Source: Flavobacterium taihuense (GTDB lineage Bacteria; Bacteroidota; Bacteroidia; Flavobacteriales; Flavobacteriaceae). From it: a stretch of DNA of 64,000 nucleotides. This document shows, in pieces, positions 37,459 through 46,698 of the stretch. Made by a program: the position numbers and the translations under genes. Under the pieces are notes generated by a model. The model had not been told where the DNA came from and did not search any database. It saw nothing but the letters and a program-made list of their open reading frames with translations. The stretch covers positions 1 to 64,000 of the forward strand of contig NZ_JAHWYN010000002.1 of assembly GCF_019351435.1 (NCBI RefSeq). Direction: 5' to 3'. Position 1 is the stretch's first letter; every line of letters begins with the position of its first letter.

Positions 37459-37489
37459 AAAATCCACTAACATTATAAATTAAAATAAT

Positions 37490-38548
37490 ATGAAAAATAT
37501 ATTCAAACATTTTATTGCATTGGCCCTTATCTTAGGTATGTGGTCTTGTGAAAACGAAGAAAATTTCTTGCTCTTAGAGCCTCAGGCTGCCGATTTTGCT
37601 ATCATTACACCAGATACTGGCGCTAAAATTGAGTTAAATGATGCTACCCCAAACAATACGGCTCTAACATTAACTTGGGAAGCTGTAGATTATGGTACTC
37701 CAACCATTGTGAGTTATACAGTGCAATTTGCAGCAAGCAATACTGAATTTGCTGCCCCTGTTGATATTTCGACTTTGACTACTACCCATGCTACAATGAG
37801 TGTTTCAGAGTTAAATACTAAAGCGCTTGATTTAGGATTACTTCCTGATGTTGATGGGAATATCGATATTAGAATTAAATCAACTGTTGGTACTACAGGT
37901 TCTGAACCCAAATATTCTACTCCTATAACTATCGTAGTAAAACCTTATCAAGGAGTTTTTCCTTCAAAAGAGTTGTATTTAATTGGTCCAGGAACTTCTG
38001 CAGGATGGGATGCAAATTTGGCTGTTATGCCAATTTTCAGAGATCCAGCAGCTCCTGAAAAACAATATTATACAGGTTACTTTGCAGCTGGTGGATTTAA
38101 ATTGCTTGAGCAAACTGGTTTTTGGGCTCCAATGTATGGTGCTAATGGCGACAAAGTACAATACAGAGCAACTGAAAGTGATCCAGATCCCGGACTTTTT
38201 CCAACTACAGCTGCTGGATATTATACTTTTGCTATTGATCTAAAAGCATTGACTTATACTATTGCTCCTTATACAGGACCTATGACAACTTATACTACTG
38301 TTGGTATCATTGGAGATGCAGTACCATTAGACAATTGGGGTACTAGTGTTCCTATGTCTAAGTCAACTTTTGATGCTCATATCTGGAAAATCACTTACAC
38401 CTTTACATCCGCAGGGAAATTTAAATTTCTTGCCGACACTACTTGGATTGGTGATAGTGCTGGAGCTGATATTTATGTTACTGCAGGTAAATACGATATC
38501 TGGTTTAATGATATCGATCAAAGATATATTCTTATTCCTGTACTATAA
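37490..38548 (+). CDS. SusE/SusF-like surface glycan-binding lipoprotein
   Basis: Surface lipoprotein that probably holds galactan near the SusCD pore. The lipobox MWSC (C20) is followed by ENEEN, an acidic surface-export signal. An N-terminal Ig-like SusE domain (~25-155, ALTLTWEAVDYG...YTVQFA) is followed by two modules of the SusE/F C-terminal type (LYLIGPGTSAGWDANL... and VGIIGDAVPLDNWGTSVPM...KFLADTTWIGDS), which resemble starch-binding folds. It is the last gene before a terminator. The specificity is not readable from sequence; galactan is inferred. Confidence 0.85.
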   Translation: MKNIFKHFIALALILGMWSCENEENFLLLEPQAADFAIITPDTGAKIELNDATPNNTALTLTWEAVDYGTPTIVSYTVQFAASNTEFAAPVDISTLTTTHATMSVSELNTKALDLGLLPDVDGNIDIRIKSTVGTTGSEPKYSTPITIVVKPYQGVFPSKELYLIGPGTSAGWDANLAVMPIFRDPAAPEKQYYTGYFAAGGFKLLEQTGFWAPMYGANGDKVQYRATESDPDPGLFPTTAAGYYTFAIDLKALTYTIAPYTGPMTTYTTVGIIGDAVPLDNWGTSVPMSKSTFDAHIWKITYTFTSAGKFKFLADTTWIGDSAGADIYVTAGKYDIWFNDIDQRYILIPVL

Positions 38549-38603
38549 TTAGAATTTTTAAAAGATTTATGTTAAAACAAGGATACATTTTTAATTAGTG
38601 ATT

Positions 38604-38637
38604 AAACCTCGGATGGTAGACATTCGAGGTTTTTTTT
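38604..38637 (+). terminator. Terminator after the susC-susD-susE unit
   Basis: A 12-bp stem (AAACCTCGGATG / CATTCGAGGTTT, one wobble) with the loop GTAGA continues into a T-run. It separates the susCDE transcript from the galM-galE transcript. Confidence 0.82.
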
Positions 38638-38649
38638 AAAGATTTAAAA

Positions 38650-38695
38650 ACTGGTAGGTACTGGTATGTATGATTTAAATTTTGTTCTACATTTG
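38650..38695 (+). promoter_or_regulatory. galM-galE operon promoter with GntR-type operator
   Basis: ACTGGTAGGTACTGGT (38650-38665) is identical to the element at 32541-32556. TACATTTG (38688-38695) fits the -7 consensus and lies 25 bp before the galM codon. The similarity to the 32541 region extends over about 70 bp, including TTGAATTTCA and ATTTCATAA, so the two promoters look like copies. Confidence 0.75.
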
Positions 38696-38719
38696 AATTT
38701 CAAATTTCATAATAATATA

Positions 38720-39772
38720 ATGGAAATAAAACGCAATTCACAAATTAAGACAGCTTCTGTAAAGGATTTGTTTGGTTTAATGCCAGATGGTACGGCAATA
38801 TACTCTTACGAATTATCCAATAAAAATGGAATGAAGCTAAAGGTAATCACTTATGGAGCAACAATAACCGAATTGAAGATGCCTTTGAAAAATGGCGAAA
38901 TGGTTGATGTTGTTTTGGGTTTCGATACCTTAGAATCGTATATACAGTCTTTTAATCTAGTGAGCCCGCCTTATATGGGAGCCACAGTAGGAAGGTATGC
39001 CGGTAGGATTTACAACAGTACTTTTAGTCTGAATAGACAAAAGTTCCTTTTAAATAAAAACAATAACGACAATTCTTTACATGGCGGTAATATTGGGTTT
39101 AGTCAAAAAGTTTGGACAATAAAAGATATACATTCAGGCAAAAAATCATCAATAACCTTGACGTATTCCAGCCCTGCTGGTGAAGAGAATTATCCAGGGG
39201 AATTAGTGGTTGAACTTACATATACGTTATCAAAAGAAAATGAATTGATTATTCACTACAGTGCCAAGACTACCGAAGATACCGTTGTAAATTTGACACA
39301 CCACAGTTATTTTAATCTGGACGGTCATGTATCCAATGTTTCAGACCAAGAATTAATAGTAAATACCCATCGAATGCTGGAAACTACAGTTGAAAATATT
39401 CCAACTGGTAGGTTTTTAGAAATAGAAAATACCGACTTTGATTTTTTTGCACCAAAAAAATGTCCTTCGAAAATAGATAACACTTTTGTTTTGGACAGAA
39501 AGGATGAATTTGCGGCTTCCCTTTTTAATAAAAAAAATAATTTAAAAATGACAGTGTACACCGATCAGCCTGGAGTTCATATCTATGTTGGAGGAAATTG
39601 TTTTAATAAGGTAAAAGGAAAAGAAAACGCCGATTATCATCCGTTAAGTGGTATTTGTTTTGAAACCCAAAACTATCCGGACGCACCAAATAATCCAAAT
39701 TTCCCAAGTGCCGTTCTTAAAAAAGGAGCTGAATACTCCCATAATACGATTTATAAATTTCAATCATTTTAA
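38720..39772 (+). CDS. galM: Aldose 1-epimerase (galactose mutarotase), cytosolic
   Basis: Supplies alpha-D-galactose to galactokinase. Catalytic motifs are NSLHGG, VNLTHHSYFNL and CFETQNYPDAPN. I start at 38720 (MEIKRNSQ) because the -7 box lies at 38688-38695, inside the longer frame that opens at 38666. There is no signal peptide, so it is cytosolic, unlike the lipoprotein mutarotase at 5639. It is the first gene of the galM, GH53, GH53, GH2, galK, galT, galE unit. Length 350 aa. Confidence 0.92.
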   Translation: MEIKRNSQIKTASVKDLFGLMPDGTAIYSYELSNKNGMKLKVITYGATITELKMPLKNGEMVDVVLGFDTLESYIQSFNLVSPPYMGATVGRYAGRIYNSTFSLNRQKFLLNKNNNDNSLHGGNIGFSQKVWTIKDIHSGKKSSITLTYSSPAGEENYPGELVVELTYTLSKENELIIHYSAKTTEDTVVNLTHHSYFNLDGHVSNVSDQELIVNTHRMLETTVENIPTGRFLEIENTDFDFFAPKKCPSKIDNTFVLDRKDEFAASLFNKKNNLKMTVYTDQPGVHIYVGGNCFNKVKGKENADYHPLSGICFETQNYPDAPNNPNFPSAVLKKGAEYSHNTIYKFQSF

Positions 39773-39785
39773 AAATATAATTATA

Positions 39786-40880
39786 ATGAAAAAAGCCCTA
39801 ACCATACTCTCACTTTTCGCTCTGTTGACTATCCAGTTTGGCTGTTCCAGTAGTGATTCTCCAGATCCTGTTGTTGAACCACCAGTTGTGGCCGATGATT
39901 TTATCCGTGCAGCGGATATTTCATTTCTTCCTGAGATAGAAAGCGCAGGTATTGTTTTGAGTAATAATGGCAAAGCCGAAGACATGCTTACCACTTTGAA
40001 AAATGCAGGTTGCAATACAATAAGAATTCGTTTATGGAAAAATCCAGCAGGCGGACATTCTGGATTGACTGAGGTAAAAGCACTTGCCGCGCGCGTTAAA
40101 CAAGCAGGTTTGAAGGTTTGGCTTACTGTTCATTATTCTGATACTTGGGCAGATCCAGCAGCTCAAACTACTCCAGCCGAATGGAAAGATTTATCTTTTA
40201 CCGATTTGAAAACGGCTGTTGCCACTTATACATCTACAATCATAACAGAGATTAATCCTGATATTATCCAAATCGGGAACGAAATCAACAGCGGGTTACT
40301 ATGGCCTCAAGGTCATTTGATTAACCAAGAGGTACAATGTATTGCTTTATTGTCGACTGCTAGTGCTACCATTAGAAGTAAAGCGCCAAAAACAAAAATC
40401 ATGATCCATTATGCAGGTATAAAAGCTTCAGATACGGATTGGTTTTTTACCAAAGTAAAAAGTGTTGATTACGATTATATCGGTCTTTCCTATTATCCGG
40501 TTTGGCATGGCAAAGATTTGACAGTAGTAAAAAGTACCATCGATGCTTTGGGAACTAAGTTCAGTAAAAAAGTAGTTATTGCCGAAACGGCTTATCCTTT
40601 TACATTGGGGTATAATGATTGGACAAATAATATCGTTGGCTTGGATTCTCAATTGGTTTCTGGTTATCCGGCAACTCCGGAAGGACAAAAAAGTTTTATG
40701 TTAGCTATTAAAAATCTTGTAAAAACGTCTCAAAGTGGAATTGGATTCTCCTATTGGGGAGGTGAATGGATTTCGTTCAAAGGTAAAGAAGCCACCAATG
40801 GATCAACCTTTGAGAATCAAGCTTTCTATGATTTTGAAAATAAATCATTGCCTGTTTTATCAGTGTTTAATCTAAATTAG
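39786..40880 (+). CDS. GH53 endo-beta-1,4-galactanase, lipoprotein (probably surface)
   Basis: Cuts beta-1,4-galactan (pectic arabinogalactan I). The catalytic acid/base is E166 (QIGNEINSG) and the nucleophile E267 (VIAETAYPF); LSYYPVWHG and FSYWGGEW are also typical of the family. The start at 39786 (MKKALTILSLF) gives a proper signal; the frame open from 39648 overlaps galM. The lipobox is FGC (C20), followed by SSSDSPDP, which may direct the protein to the surface. It lies 13 bp after galM and 3 bp before a second GH53. Length 364 aa. Confidence 0.94.
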   Translation: MKKALTILSLFALLTIQFGCSSSDSPDPVVEPPVVADDFIRAADISFLPEIESAGIVLSNNGKAEDMLTTLKNAGCNTIRIRLWKNPAGGHSGLTEVKALAARVKQAGLKVWLTVHYSDTWADPAAQTTPAEWKDLSFTDLKTAVATYTSTIITEINPDIIQIGNEINSGLLWPQGHLINQEVQCIALLSTASATIRSKAPKTKIMIHYAGIKASDTDWFFTKVKSVDYDYIGLSYYPVWHGKDLTVVKSTIDALGTKFSKKVVIAETAYPFTLGYNDWTNNIVGLDSQLVSGYPATPEGQKSFMLAIKNLVKTSQSGIGFSYWGGEWISFKGKEATNGSTFENQAFYDFENKSLPVLSVFNLN

Positions 40881-40883
40881 AAT

Positions 40884-41921
40884 ATGATGAGAAGAGTATA
40901 TAGTTCATTAGTTATTCTTTTAGTATTGGTTTTCACATATTGCACTACTAATAAAGCAATACAGCAACCCAAAGAGAATTCATTTGCCAAAGGCGCCGAT
41001 GTAGGTTGGTTGCCACAAATGGAAGCAACAGGATACAAATTCTATGAAACCGATGGATCCCAAAAAGATTGTTTGCAACTGTTGAAAGACCGAGGAATGA
41101 ATACCATTAGACTGCGTGTTTGGGTAAATCCTTCGAATGATAAGGCGAGTGGGCATTGCAGTAAGGAAGAAACAGTAGCCATGGCAATTCGTGCACAAAA
41201 AATGGGTATGCGTATCATGATTGACTTTCATTATAGTGATTCTTGGGCAGATCCCGGAAAACAAAATAAACCGTTGGAATGGAAAAACCACACTTTCTCA
41301 GAATTGCTGAATGATGTTTATTTCCATACCGAAGATGTTTTGAAAGCGCTTAAAGATGTTGGAATTACACCAGAATGGGTGCAAGTGGGCAACGAAATTC
41401 CGGGCGGAATGCTATGGCCGGAAGGAAGCACAGACAATTTTAATCAATTGGCACAATTACTTAATAAAGGATATGATGCGACCAAAGCTGTTGACAAAAA
41501 CATCAAAGTGATTGTTCATTTAGACGAAGGAAATAATAGCAAAAAATTCCGATGGTTTTTTGATAAAGCAACGGAACAGAAAGTTAAATATGATGTGATT
41601 GGACTGTCCTATTATCCTTTTTGGATCAAAACGGATTACAAAGAAAACATTGCCGATTTGGCTAATAACTTAAACGATATGTCGGCTAGATATGGTAAAG
41701 AAGTTATGGTCGTTGAGGTAGGTGGCATTGATACGCAGGAACAAAATACATACGACATGTTAGTAGCTGTTATAAAAGCGGTAAAAGCAGTGCCAAATAA
41801 CAAAGGATTAGGTGTAATTTACTGGGAACCTCAAGGAGCAAAATCATGGAGTAAATATGAATTGAGTGCCTGGAGATCAGATGGAAAACCGTCTATGGCA
41901 TTGGATGCGTTTAAAGAATAG
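40884..41921 (+). CDS. GH53 endo-beta-1,4-galactanase, second copy (lipoprotein)
   Basis: Second galactanase of the pair, with acid/base E171 (QVGNEIPGG) and nucleophile E278 (VVEVGGI). It keeps FAKGADVGWLPQMEATG and LSYYPFW. The lipobox is TYC (C20), followed by TTNKAIQQ, which lacks acidic residues, so this one may stay on the periplasmic side while its neighbour is on the surface. The two GH53 proteins are clearly diverged, which argues for different roles (polymer versus oligosaccharide) rather than a recent duplication. The start could be 40884 or 40887 (ATGATG). Confidence 0.93.
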   Translation: MMRRVYSSLVILLVLVFTYCTTNKAIQQPKENSFAKGADVGWLPQMEATGYKFYETDGSQKDCLQLLKDRGMNTIRLRVWVNPSNDKASGHCSKEETVAMAIRAQKMGMRIMIDFHYSDSWADPGKQNKPLEWKNHTFSELLNDVYFHTEDVLKALKDVGITPEWVQVGNEIPGGMLWPEGSTDNFNQLAQLLNKGYDATKAVDKNIKVIVHLDEGNNSKKFRWFFDKATEQKVKYDVIGLSYYPFWIKTDYKENIADLANNLNDMSARYGKEVMVVEVGGIDTQEQNTYDMLVAVIKAVKAVPNNKGLGVIYWEPQGAKSWSKYELSAWRSDGKPSMALDAFKE

Positions 41922-42005
41922 GTTCGATAGATAGTCATTCTCCCTTTTGCGGAAGCGTGAGAATTGCGATGAACATAGTTATTAAATAATTATAAAGGTT
42001 TAAAA

Positions 42006-44432
42006 ATGAAGAAACTGATAAGTATTCTCGTTATATTTTTAGTATTTACACAAATGGCTTTGTCTCAAACACGAGAAGTCAAAGTGCTAGATACCAATTG
42101 GAAGTTTCAAAAAGGCGATTTTGCCGATGCTCCTAAAGTAAATTTTAATGATTCGAAATGGGAATCCGTAACCGTTCCGCATGACTGGGCAATTTATGGG
42201 CCTTTTGATAAAAATGTCGATATACAGAATGTGGCCATTGTTCAAAACGGAGAAAAAATAGCCACCGAAAAAACAGGTAGAACAGGTGCTTTACCTCATA
42301 TTGGAACAGCGTGGTACCGCAATAAATTTACACTGCCTAAAGATTCAAAAGGAAAAAAAATACTCTTGCTTTTTGAAGGAGCAATGAGCGAACCTCAAGT
42401 GTATTTAAACGGAAAAAAAGTTGGAGAATGGGCGTATGGCTACAATTATTTTTACTTTGATGTTTCCCAATTTATACAAGAAGGGGAGAACACATTATCA
42501 GTAAAATTAACCAATAAAGAATTTGCTTCGCGCTGGTATCCTGGTGCTGGTTTATATCGAAAAGTAAGTGTTATTATAAAAAATAACGAAAGCATTGACC
42601 AATGGGGGCAGTTTGTAACGACTCCTTTTATAAGTGCAGAAGTTGCCAAAGTTAATATCAAGACAAAAGCTTCTGGAGAAAACTGCCGTTTAGTTACCAC
42701 TATTTTTGATGCTGAAGGAAAGAAACTAAATTCAGAGGAATCGACTTTGCAATTCGGAAAAGAGTTCGATCAAAATATAAAAGTAGAAAAGCCAAAATTA
42801 TGGAGTCCTGAAACTCCTTATTTGTATAAAGCTGTTTCTCAATTGTATGTTGGAAAAGAACTGAAAGATGCCATTTCAACACGTTTTGGAATTAGAGAAA
42901 TAAAATACGAGGCCAATAAAGGCTTTAGTCTTAATGGAAAGGTAACCAAATTTAAAGGAGTTTGCCTTCACCACGATCTTGGTCCTCTTGGAGCTGCAGT
43001 AAATAAAGCTGCGTTACGAAGACAAATGGTGATATTAAAAGATCTCGGTTGTAATGCAATACGTAGTTCACACAATATGCCTTCTTTTGAGCAGCTTGAA
43101 TTGGCAGATGAAATGGGGTTTCTGTTTTTGGCAGAGAGTTTTGATGAATGGGCAAAGCCAAAAGTAGAAAATGGCTATCATCGCTTTTTTGAGGAATATG
43201 CTGAAAAAGACATCGTTAATTTGGTGCAGGCAACAAGAAATCATCCTTCTATTGTGATGTGGAGTTCTGGAAATGAAGTGCCAGATCAATGGGGAGAAGT
43301 TGGTGTAAAACGTGCCAAATGGCTGCAGGAAATATTTCATAGAGAAGACCCGACACGTCCGGTAACTGTTGGGATGGATCAGGTAAAAGCAACTATGGAA
43401 TCTGGTTTTGGAGCTTTGCTGGATATTCCGGGACTGAATTACCGTGTACATTTATATGATGAGGCTTTTTCAAAATTTCCGCAAGGGTTTATCTTAGGTT
43501 CAGAAACAGCTTCAACTGTTAGCTCCAGAGGGATTTATAAATTTCCTATAGTTCAAGAAAAAGACAAGCAGTATCCTGATTTTCAATCTTCCTCTTATGA
43601 TTTGGAAGCCTGCAGCTGGTCTAATGTGCCTGATGAAGATTTTGTGCTTCAAGATGATAAACCTTGGGTAATAGGTGAGTTTGTTTGGACTGGTTTTGAT
43701 TATTTAGGAGAACCGACGCCTTATGATGAAAGTTGGCCGTCCCGAAGTTCTTATTTTGGAATTAACGATTTAGCCGGTTTGCCTAAAGACCGTTATTATT
43801 TATACCGAAGCCGTTGGAATACAGAGAAATCAACTCTTCATATCTTACCGCATTGGAACTGGGAAGGCCGTGAAGGAGAGACAACTCCAGTTTTTGTATA
43901 TACGAATTACAACAGCGCTGAGCTTTTTATAAATGGTAAAAGCATGGGAGTGCAGAAAAAAAACAAAAATACCCCCCAGAATCGCTATCGCCTGATGTGG
44001 ATGGATGTGAAATATGAGCCGGGAACGATAAAAGTTGTGGCTCTTGATGACAATGGTAAAGCTGTTGCTGAAGAAGAAGTAAAGACAGCCGGCAAGCCTT
44101 ATCAAATTGTTTTAGAGGCAGACAGGAAAACAATCACTGCCAATGGCGAAGATATATCCTTCGTAACAGTATCTGTAGTTGATAAAAATGGAATTCCTTG
44201 TCCTACGGCAACCAACCAGTTAAAATTTAAGGTTTCTGGGGCGGGTACTTACAGGGCAGCCTGCAATGGCGATGCTACCTCACTCGAAATGTTTCATAAA
44301 GATACCATGAAACTTTTTAGCGGAAAGTTGGTAGTGCTTGTAAAATCGACAACAACTGCTGGTGATGTACAACTTGAAGTAAATGGTGCTGGGCTTAAGA
44401 GAGGTAAATTGACATTAGAATCTAAAAAATAA
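42006..44432 (+). CDS. GH2 beta-galactosidase, exported
   Basis: Exo-acting beta-galactosidase that would trim galacto-oligosaccharides made by the GH53 enzymes. A signal peptide (..TQMALSQ) is followed by the sugar-binding domain (HDWAIYGPF...GTAWYRNKF), an Ig-like domain and the TIM barrel with HHDLGPLG, acid/base E424 (SSGNEVPDQW) and nucleophile E500 (LGSETAS). C-terminal Ig-like domains follow (ELFINGKSMG...SFVTVSVVDKNG). There is no lipobox, so it is probably periplasmic. An 84-bp gap separates it from the GH53 gene. A paralogue with the same HHDLGPLG and WTGFDY(L/I)GEPTPY motifs lies at 60426. Length 808 aa. Confidence 0.9.
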   Translation: MKKLISILVIFLVFTQMALSQTREVKVLDTNWKFQKGDFADAPKVNFNDSKWESVTVPHDWAIYGPFDKNVDIQNVAIVQNGEKIATEKTGRTGALPHIGTAWYRNKFTLPKDSKGKKILLLFEGAMSEPQVYLNGKKVGEWAYGYNYFYFDVSQFIQEGENTLSVKLTNKEFASRWYPGAGLYRKVSVIIKNNESIDQWGQFVTTPFISAEVAKVNIKTKASGENCRLVTTIFDAEGKKLNSEESTLQFGKEFDQNIKVEKPKLWSPETPYLYKAVSQLYVGKELKDAISTRFGIREIKYEANKGFSLNGKVTKFKGVCLHHDLGPLGAAVNKAALRRQMVILKDLGCNAIRSSHNMPSFEQLELADEMGFLFLAESFDEWAKPKVENGYHRFFEEYAEKDIVNLVQATRNHPSIVMWSSGNEVPDQWGEVGVKRAKWLQEIFHREDPTRPVTVGMDQVKATMESGFGALLDIPGLNYRVHLYDEAFSKFPQGFILGSETASTVSSRGIYKFPIVQEKDKQYPDFQSSSYDLEACSWSNVPDEDFVLQDDKPWVIGEFVWTGFDYLGEPTPYDESWPSRSSYFGINDLAGLPKDRYYLYRSRWNTEKSTLHILPHWNWEGREGETTPVFVYTNYNSAELFINGKSMGVQKKNKNTPQNRYRLMWMDVKYEPGTIKVVALDDNGKAVAEEEVKTAGKPYQIVLEADRKTITANGEDISFVTVSVVDKNGIPCPTATNQLKFKVSGAGTYRAACNGDATSLEMFHKDTMKLFSGKLVVLVKSTTTAGDVQLEVNGAGLKRGKLTLESKK

Positions 44433-44476
44433 ACTGAAGACTTTAACAATTTCAAAATAATAGTAATTTAAAGAAA

Positions 44477-45646
44477 ATGAACGATTTATTAATTAACAAA
44501 ACGACTGCTTTTTTTCAGGAGAAGTTTGGCAACGCTCCCGAAAAAGTAGTTCTTTCTCCGGGAAGAATTAACATCATTGGAGAACACATCGATTATAATG
44601 ACGGCTATGTTTTGCCTGCTGCCATCGACAAGATTATTTGTTTCGCTTTTGCAAAAAGTAATTCGAAGCAATCTAAAATTGTTGCTATCGATTTAAATGA
44701 AGAATTTGAAGTTGATTTAACGCAAGAGATTGTATTGAGCAAAGTCGTTTGGACCAATTATATTTTGGGAGTTATCAAACAATTGCAGGATAAAGGATTT
44801 TCATTCGACGGTTTTAACTGTGTATTCAGCAGTAATATTCCTGTTGGATCTGGATTGTCTTCTTCAGCGGCTTTAGAATGCGGGACGATTTTTGGAATCA
44901 AAGAACTTTACAATTTGTCAATTCCTAAAGTGGATATTGCTCTAATGGGACAAAAAGCGGAACACTGGGTTGGAATCAACTGTGGGATTATGGACCAGTT
45001 TTCGAGTGTTATGGGTTTAGAAAATAAAGTCATAAAAATTGATTGCAAAACATTGGAATACGAATACCACAACGCCGATTTCAATGATTATTCGCTTATT
45101 TTATTTGATAGTAACGTGAAGCATTCGCTGTTTTCGTCGGCTTATAATACCAGGAGAGAAGAGTGTGAAGAAGGTCTTTCGATTATAAAAAGTAACTTTC
45201 AGGAGATTTCAAGTTTCAGGGATTGTACCGAAAGCCTTGTACTGCAATTAAAAGATAAAATGACACCTAATGTATTTGTCAGATGTCATTATGTGGTTAA
45301 AGAAATTCATCGTGTAGCCCTTGCATGCGAAGCTTTGGATAAAGGAGACATCGAAGCCTTAGGGAAATTGCTTTTTGAAACTCACGAAGGTTTGTCCAAA
45401 GAGTATTTGGTAAGTTGTGATGAGTTGGATTTTATAGTGGATACTTTGAAAAAAGAGAAAGCTGTAATTGGTTCTCGATTGATGGGTGGTGGTTTTGGTG
45501 GCTGTACCATCAATTTGATTAAAAAAGGAGATGAAGAAGCCATCAAATCCAAACTTACTAAGTTGTATAAAGAGGCTTTTGATATAGAATTGAGAATTTA
45601 TGATGTAAAAATCGGAAACGGTACATCATTATATAATATGAATTAA
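44477..45646 (+). CDS. galK: Galactokinase
   Basis: GHMP kinase that makes galactose 1-phosphate from ATP and alpha-D-galactose. All family motifs are present: the galactokinase signature GRINIIGEHIDYNDGYVLPAA, the ATP loop PVGSGLSSSAALE and MGGGFGGCTINL. Length 389 aa. It lies 44 bp after the GH2 gene and is tightly followed by galT (1 bp) and galE (1 bp), forming the Leloir core. Confidence 0.97.
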   Translation: MNDLLINKTTAFFQEKFGNAPEKVVLSPGRINIIGEHIDYNDGYVLPAAIDKIICFAFAKSNSKQSKIVAIDLNEEFEVDLTQEIVLSKVVWTNYILGVIKQLQDKGFSFDGFNCVFSSNIPVGSGLSSSAALECGTIFGIKELYNLSIPKVDIALMGQKAEHWVGINCGIMDQFSSVMGLENKVIKIDCKTLEYEYHNADFNDYSLILFDSNVKHSLFSSAYNTRREECEEGLSIIKSNFQEISSFRDCTESLVLQLKDKMTPNVFVRCHYVVKEIHRVALACEALDKGDIEALGKLLFETHEGLSKEYLVSCDELDFIVDTLKKEKAVIGSRLMGGGFGGCTINLIKKGDEEAIKSKLTKLYKEAFDIELRIYDVKIGNGTSLYNMN

Positions 45647-45647
45647 G

Positions 45648-46697
45648 ATGAAAAATTTTGATATAAATGAAGATCCGCACAGACGTTTCAATCCATTAAT
45701 TAATGAATGGGTTTTGGTGTCTCCGCACAGAGCGAAAAGACCTTGGCAAGGACAAAACGAAAAAATTCATACGGATGCACTTCCGGAATACGATGCTACC
45801 TGTTATTTGTGTCCAGGGAATGTTCGTGCCAATGGAGAAAACAATCCGAAGTATGAATCGAGTTTTGTTTTTGAGAATGACTTTGCAGCCGTAAAACAAG
45901 AACCAATTTTGTTTGAAGAGGAGTTAAAACCAACTTTCTTCAAAGCAGTTCCAGAACGTGGTATTGCCAAAGTGGTTTGTTTCTCGCCAAGACACGATTT
46001 GACTTTGCCGGAAATGGATCTTGCTTCAATTGAGACTATTATTAGAACTTGGCAGAAAGAATACACCGAATTAGGAAGTGTAGATTACATCAATCACGTT
46101 CAGATTTTCGAAAATAAGGGGAGTGTTATGGGATGTAGCAATCCGCATCCACATGGGCAAATATGGGCGCAATCTTCTTTGCCTACCCAAGTGGAGAAAA
46201 CACAAAACAGCTTGAAAGCCTATTTCGATAAAAATCAAAGCAATCTTTTGCTGGATTATTTGAAAGAAGAATTAAAGCTAAACGAACGTATCGTAATTGA
46301 GAATGAACATTTTGTGGCTCTGGTTCCTTTTTGGGCAATTTGGCCATTTGAAACAATGATTATCAGTAAAAGACATATCACAAAAATAACGGAGTTCACT
46401 TCAGAAGAAGTTTCAGCTTATGCTTCTATTTTAAAGGCATTAACGATAAAATACGATAATCTTTTTGAAACCTCATTTCCGTATTCTTCGGGTATTCATC
46501 AAGCGCCAACAGATGGTGAAGAGCATCCGGAATGGCAATTTCACATGCATTTTTATCCGCCGTTGTTGCGTTCGGCTTCCGTAAAGAAATTTATGGTAGG
46601 TTACGAAATGATGGGAGAAGCACAAAGAGACATTACTCCAGAAAAAAGTGCTGCAGTATTGAAAGCACTTCCAGGGGTACATTATAAAAACAAATAA
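45648..46697 (+). CDS. galT: Galactose-1-phosphate uridylyltransferase
   Basis: Exchanges UMP between UDP-glucose and galactose 1-phosphate. The active-site motif SNPHPHGQIWAQ is present, as are the N-terminal HRRFNPLINEWVLVSPHRAKRPW, the metal-ligand motif CYLCPGN and the late HMHFYPPLLRSASVKKF. Length 349 aa. Cytosolic. It starts directly after the galK stop codon. Confidence 0.97.
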   Translation: MKNFDINEDPHRRFNPLINEWVLVSPHRAKRPWQGQNEKIHTDALPEYDATCYLCPGNVRANGENNPKYESSFVFENDFAAVKQEPILFEEELKPTFFKAVPERGIAKVVCFSPRHDLTLPEMDLASIETIIRTWQKEYTELGSVDYINHVQIFENKGSVMGCSNPHPHGQIWAQSSLPTQVEKTQNSLKAYFDKNQSNLLLDYLKEELKLNERIVIENEHFVALVPFWAIWPFETMIISKRHITKITEFTSEEVSAYASILKALTIKYDNLFETSFPYSSGIHQAPTDGEEHPEWQFHMHFYPPLLRSASVKKFMVGYEMMGEAQRDITPEKSAAVLKALPGVHYKNK

Positions 46698-46698
46698 G

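Noticed and set aside
39405..39416. ACTGGTAGGTTT inside galM as a further GntR site
   Set aside because: Lies in coding sequence and has only one ACTGGT unit.
39648..39785. N-terminal extension of the first GH53 overlapping galM
   Set aside because: These codons are the other frame of the galM 3' end; the lipoprotein signal starts at 39786.
42452..43451. Minus-strand open frames inside the GH2 gene
   Set aside because: They are frame shadows of the plus-strand gene, with no signal, motif or gap to support them.
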